The notes under the pieces were generated by a model that did no database searches, had not been told where the DNA came from, and saw only the letters and a program-made list of their open reading frames with translations. From assembly GCA_964421005.1 (NCBI GenBank), contig CAYQUV010000005.1, positions 1 to 32,306 of the forward strand: a stretch of DNA of 32,306 nt, written 5' to 3'. Made by a program: the position numbers and the translations under genes. Origin of the DNA: CAYQUV01 sp964421005. Its GTDB lineage: Bacteria; Patescibacteriota; Minisyncoccia; Minisyncoccales; CG1-02-41-26. Position 1 is the first letter of the stretch, and each line of letters starts with the position of its first letter. This document shows, in pieces, positions 28,994 through 32,306 of this stretch.

Positions 28994-29811
28994 CTTTTCA
29001 TTCCTTCTCGGAAGGTAGAGAATCCGCCCTGTACAAAACTCGGCATAGCAATCACCGTGAAAACAGAACTGAAAAAGATTCCCAAAATAGCAAAGGAAAT
29101 AAGAAATCTTACATTAGCTCGATAACCACTCCGGTCAACTTTCAGGTTCTCTTCCGGGGAAAGTATTTCCCGAGGATAAATAATTCCGATACCTCTCTTA
29201 CCAATATTCACTTTGATATACGAGTTGCTCTGTTCTCCTTTTAGTGCTTTTGTCAATTCTTGATGAAAAAAGCCTACACTGTAAGGAAAAGAAATATGAA
29301 ATTCCTTTTCCAGTATTAATTGCCGGGCTGTAACAAAATGGTGCATCTCGTGGAAATAAATTCCCGAAGCAGAGCCCAAAAAAGCAAGAAAAGTACTTTC
29401 GACAAAGTCAAAACCCAGATAAAGGCCAAGTACAAAACCTCCCAGAAAACCAAGAATGATTTCATGCCATAACAAGAAAGAAATATTTATCTCTTTCCCT
29501 CGAGCATGCCTTCTTTCTCCTGCAGATTTTGTTTCTTTGCCCTGGTAAGATTTTATTGCCATTTTTCTGTCATAAGCCGAACTTACTTTTCTTGATTTAC
29601 CGGAAGGCGAGATTTCTTTAATCGGTTGAACTCTTTTTAAATCTAACCTTGCCTCCTCTTCGCCCTTCATTATTCTTCTTTGCCGTTCTGTCCCGCTGGT
29701 TCTAATTATTATTTTTAGAACTTCAGGTTTTGCCGGTTCAGCCGATGCTACAGCCAGGGGCCACTGAGTATAATTATAAACAACCCTGTTTACACTTCTA
29801 ATCGCATCCAT
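28987..29811 (-). CDS. membrane protein with HEMHH metalloprotease-like motif (274 aa)
   Basis: No firm family. A basic, polar N-terminal 110 residues is followed by a membrane helix (about 112-133), a second (136-160) that ends in SGIYFHEMHHFVTARQLILE, and a third (233-256). HEMHH (154-158) fits the zinc motif HExxH, and HHFVTAR fits the M50 (site-2 protease) form HExxHxxxAR, in which the motif also sits in a membrane helix. SGYRANVRFLISFAIL could stand for the M50 aGP..N block. The second M50 zinc ligand (xDG) was not found, so activity is doubtful. Shine-Dalgarno AAAGGAG lies before ATG 29811. Confidence 0.7.
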   Translation of the reverse strand: MDAIRSVNRVVYNYTQWPLAVASAEPAKPEVLKIIIRTSGTERQRRIMKGEEEARLDLKRVQPIKEISPSGKSRKVSSAYDRKMAIKSYQGKETKSAGERRHARGKEINISFLLWHEIILGFLGGFVLGLYLGFDFVESTFLAFLGSASGIYFHEMHHFVTARQLILEKEFHISFPYSVGFFHQELTKALKGEQSNSYIKVNIGKRGIGIIYPREILSPEENLKVDRSGYRANVRFLISFAILGIFFSSVFTVIAMPSFVQGGFSTFREGMKRK

Positions 29812-29844
29812 ACTTTCTCTCCTTTTTAATTTTTAAAAAACAAA

Positions 29845-29909
29845 AAAGTTAATGGTAGATTAACTTTCTATTATAGATTATTTATAGATTATTTATTGAA
29901 TTTTGTCAA
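29845..29909 (-). promoter_or_regulatory. promoter and early hairpin of the HEMHH gene
   Basis: On the minus strand TTGACA (29904-29909, perfect), 17-base spacer, TATAAA (29881-29886, five of six). Shortly after the expected start, AAAGTTAAT (29859-29867 complement) pairs with ATTAACTTT (29845-29853 complement) and a T-rich tract follows, before the Shine-Dalgarno. The hairpin lies inside the leader, so it could act as a weak attenuator or a 5' stabiliser. Confidence 0.7.
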
Positions 29910-29919
29910 ATTTTAGTTA

Positions 29920-30552
29920 TTATTCCTTTCTGTTTTCAAAAGCAAAAGAAAGAGTTTCTTCATCAGCATACTCTAGTTCGCCTCCAACCGGCAAACCGCG
30001 ACCAAGCTGACTGATTTTTACATTAAGGCCCTTAAGCCTTCTCTGAAGCCAGAGTACAGTGCTTTCTGCTTCGGGAGTTGGATTTAAAGCTAAAATAATT
30101 TCTTTAATCTCAGAATCTGGTTTTTTGATTCTATCTATCAGCTTTTCAACTCTATTTTCAATTTCTTTTTTAATTTCTGTTTTACTCAAGTTAGAAACTA
30201 CCCCTCCCAAGACAAAATAAAGCCCTTTGTATCTCTTGATTTTTTCAATAGCTTCAAGGTCTGTTTCTTTTTCCACAATACAGATCAGAGATTTATCTCT
30301 TTTTGGGTCGGAACAAATCGGACAAACTTCTGCTTCTTCTGACTGAACTTCAAATTTAGGTTCAAAAACATTAAAACACAAGGGACAAACTTTTGTTTTT
30401 TCTTTTAATTCAATAATTGATTTGGCAATTTCTTCAACTTTTTCCTTGGGAACACGGAGTAAATAAAAAACAAACCGAGCAGCTGTTCTTGGCCCGACCG
30501 TCGGGAATTTGGAAAAAAGTTCAATAAGCTTTTGAATTTTTGGCGGATACAT
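29920..30552 (-). CDS. recR: recombination protein RecR
   Basis: 210 residues, full length. Helix-hairpin-helix FPTVGPRTAARFVFYLL (16-32), C4 zinc finger (Cys56, Cys59, Cys77, Cys80: VCPLC..VCPIC), Toprim domain from about residue 89 (LICIVEKETDLEAIEK ... YFVLGGVVSNL ... EIILALNPTPEAESTVLWL) and the closing ISQLGRGLPVGGELEYADEETLSFAFENR. RecR works with RecO and RecF to load RecA at gaps. It starts 42 bases after the dnaB stop on the same strand, so the two are likely one operon. Confidence 0.97.
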   Translation of the reverse strand: MYPPKIQKLIELFSKFPTVGPRTAARFVFYLLRVPKEKVEEIAKSIIELKEKTKVCPLCFNVFEPKFEVQSEEAEVCPICSDPKRDKSLICIVEKETDLEAIEKIKRYKGLYFVLGGVVSNLSKTEIKKEIENRVEKLIDRIKKPDSEIKEIILALNPTPEAESTVLWLQRRLKGLNVKISQLGRGLPVGGELEYADEETLSFAFENRKE

Positions 30553-30594
30553 CTTAATTTTTTTCTTTTAGAATAGTCAGCCCGTCTAAAACAA

Positions 30595-32306
30595 TCAGTC
30601 CTCATATCCTTTTTCTAAATTTTTGAAACTCACTCTTGGCTCATCAAAATAAAGTTCAACCTTGCCGACCGGCCCGTTTCGGTGTTTGGCAATAATAATA
30701 TCAGCAATATTTTTTCTATCCGTATTCTCCTTATAACGGTCTTCTCTGTAAATAAATAGCACTACGTCTGCATCCTGCTCTAAAGAATTATGCAAAATAA
30801 TGTCGTTAGCTACAAAATTATGGGTACCTGGAACTGTAGCATCATATACTTTTTCTATCCCGAGTGGCTTTATTGATATTATTTCATCCCAGAAAACATC
30901 AGATTTTGCAATATTGAAAATAATAGACAATTGTAAAAACTGAGCAACTCGCATAAGTCTCTCTCTGCCGATCCCATGTTTAAAGCAATAAGCAGTATCT
31001 ATTCCTGCGCTAAACTCTCGCCAGGGAATTCCTTTGTCCTCTCTTATCGGGTTAATATAGTGTTCCCAGGTTTGTTTTGGCCAAGTATCAATATTAGCAT
31101 TTGAATGAATCTGTTTAAGACTTCTTATAAGTTTGGGAATTATTTTACCTCTATTTCCATAACTCCCTATTTTTTCAAGAAATTTCTGTTGATGTTCCTT
31201 GCCCTGAATAGAAATATAATAACATATTCTGTAATCAGCCTTTTTTGCTTCTGAAATTCTGCTTCTTATTCCAAATCGGAGAAGTAAATGTTTGATGCCT
31301 TGAGCCATTTTTTCGCTTGTAGTTGAGTAATAAATATTGGCATTAGGTTTTTTTGCTTTCAGATGTTTAAAACTAATATTCCCATCTGTAGCCCAGAGAT
31401 GTTTTAAGAAAAGCGAAAGCTTTTCATTATCTAAACCGAATATCTTTTGAGGAATTTCTTTTTCAAAAGACCGACATGGCTTAATGCCCAAATCTTGATA
31501 CCAATTTATAATCGGATGACGCTTATTATGAGTAAGATGATAAGGACTCGGTAAATAGACACGCCACCAATTTTTTTGAGTAACAATTCTAGGTTTAATT
31601 TTAAATAATTTTTTAGCAACTTTAGATACAATTTTAATATTTTTCCTGTCTGCGCTTGTGTAGTGAATTGGCTGTCTTGGCAAAACACATCCATCTCCAA
31701 GAAGGTGAGCCAAGAGGATAATTTCATCTTCGGATAATTCATTTCTGGGAGAGCTCAATTCTATTTTTTTTGGAGTGGCAATAAAATCTCCGACCTTAAG
31801 TTCATCTAATCTCGTCCAATTATCTAATCTCCTAAAGGGATGATTGGCTGATGCTTTAATTTTTCTTCCGCTTCTTAGCTTCATTTCGTAAACCATTTTT
31901 TCTCCACTCGGAAATACTTTGGAAATTTCCTTTTCTTTGAGTTGCCAATTTTCGTCTAAGCTGTGAACAGGGATATTGGTTTTACCAACCAGTTCTTTTA
32001 TGGGTATTCTTTCTCCGGTATCGGCTCGGGTAATAAGAGTATCTCCGGTCAGGCAACCCGACTCACGGAGATCGGCTAATCTTGGAATTTGGGGAGAGCG
32101 CTGTTCAACCGCCCTTGATAACTGGCTGATAGCAAGAACCGGAACTCCAAGTTCTTTGGCTAAAGATTTTAAAGCCTTTGAATTCTCGGTTACCTGCTGG
32201 ACAACGCTCAAATTTGGATTTCTATGCTCCATTAACTGAAGATAATCAACTATCAAAAGGCCCAAACCTTTTTCTCCCTGTAATCTCCTAGCCATAGCCC
32301 TCATCT
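30595..32306 (-). CDS. dnaB: replicative DNA helicase DnaB, C-terminal part, with intein (partial)
   Basis: The 3' part of dnaB; the frame stays open to the window end, so the N-terminal domain, linker and Walker A lie outside. Present are GLGLLIVDYLQLMEHR (H2/Walker B), KSLAKELGVPVLAISQLSRAVEQRS (H3/sensor) and RLADLRESG, then after the intein SLEQDADVVLFIYREDRY, DIIIAKHRNGPVGKVELYF. The extein joined would read DLRESG|SLEQDADVV, which is the normal DnaB sequence. The first methionine visible is internal to DnaB, not a start. The hexamer unwinds DNA at the replication fork. Confidence 0.95.
   Translation of the reverse strand, partial: MRAMARRLQGEKGLGLLIVDYLQLMEHRNPNLSVVQQVTENSKALKSLAKELGVPVLAISQLSRAVEQRSPQIPRLADLRESGCLTGDTLITRADTGERIPIKELVGKTNIPVHSLDENWQLKEKEISKVFPSGEKMVYEMKLRSGRKIKASANHPFRRLDNWTRLDELKVGDFIATPKKIELSSPRNELSEDEIILLAHLLGDGCVLPRQPIHYTSADRKNIKIVSKVAKKLFKIKPRIVTQKNWWRVYLPSPYHLTHNKRHPIINWYQDLGIKPCRSFEKEIPQKIFGLDNEKLSLFLKHLWATDGNISFKHLKAKKPNANIYYSTTSEKMAQGIKHLLLRFGIRSRISEAKKADYRICYYISIQGKEHQQKFLEKIGSYGNRGKIIPKLIRSLKQIHSNANIDTWPKQTWEHYINPIREDKGIPWREFSAGIDTAYCFKHGIGRERLMRVAQFLQLSIIFNIAKSDVFWDEIISIKPLGIEKVYDATVPGTHNFVANDIILHNSLEQDADVVLFIYREDRYKENTDRKNIADIIIAKHRNGPVGKVELYFDEPRVSFKNLEKGYED
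30787..32055 (-). other. DnaB intein with LAGLIDADG homing endonuclease
   Basis: A 423-residue in-frame insert between RESG and SLEQDADVV. It begins Cys (CLTGDTLI, block A), has block B GRKIKASANHPF, blocks F and G VYDATVPGTHNFVANDIILHN, and ends His-Asn with Ser as the first extein residue: all residues needed for splicing are present. Between the splicing halves are two dodecapeptide motifs, LLAHLLGDG and LFLKHLWATDG, each with its acidic residue, so the homing endonuclease also looks intact. The site is the one after the RESG motif used by other DnaB inteins. Confidence 0.94.

Noticed and set aside
31506..31742. Separate gene inside the dnaB intein
   Set aside because: The intein frame is continuous and its motifs are intact; the other frame is a shadow.

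Overview
The window looks like a chromosomal segment of a small-genome bacterium of the Candidate Phyla Radiation (Patescibacteria, probably Parcubacteria-like). This is inferred from four things: the AT-rich sequence, the many short membrane proteins of no known family, the mixture of universal cell-division and ribosomal genes with short surface proteins, and the near absence of metabolic genes. TGA is used as a stop (for example at the ends of ychF and mltG), so the TGA-as-glycine code of Gracilibacteria/Absconditabacteria is excluded. Three tRNA genes are present: Trp(CCA), Val(CAC) and Glu(CTC).

Layout on the + strand: tRNA-Trp, a small winged-helix-like protein, a nitroreductase, a FabZ-like hot-dog protein and a 48-residue membrane peptide (1-1750); ychF with a coupled mini-gene, a small membrane protein, an isoaspartyl methyltransferase, mltG and a DJ-1/PfpI protein (1769-5775); an L10-type attenuator leader with rplJ-rplL (5836-7234); two paralogous small membrane proteins, each with its own near-consensus promoter, Shine-Dalgarno site and terminator (7233-7972); a minus-strand phosphatase-like membrane protein (7971-8891); a cluster of two membrane proteins, a membrane-anchored double-ATPase Clp protein and an anchored extracytoplasmic protein (9193-13824); another solo small membrane gene, a sortase and an FN3/DUF11-like surface protein (14064-16492). 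A DnaA-box-rich spacer then leads into the division cluster mraZ-rsmH-ftsL-like-ftsI (16500-20174). After that come tRNA-Glu, a DUF4352-like protein, an NAD(P)HX dehydratase, a P-type ATPase next to a Na+/Ca2+-type exchanger, rmuC and rplU (20352-27229).

The last 5 kb is on the minus strand. It holds a 504-residue DNA methyltransferase fused to an Mrr-like nuclease domain, bracketed by two homologous terminator hairpins; a membrane protein with an HEMHH metalloprotease-like motif; recR; and the 3' part of dnaB, interrupted by a LAGLIDADG-type intein. dnaB runs off the window end.

Points of most interest: the small-membrane-protein paralogs with consensus promoters; the Clp protein whose first ATPase site is degenerate while the second is intact; the P-type ATPase with DKTL instead of DKTG and TGEW instead of TGES; the hairpin-flanked, GC-richer methyltransferase-nuclease module with ATTAGATT repeats over its promoter; the DnaA-box cluster upstream of mraZ; and a recurring pattern of promoters so close to start codons that the mRNAs should be leaderless. 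No CRISPR array, insertion sequence or rRNA gene was seen.
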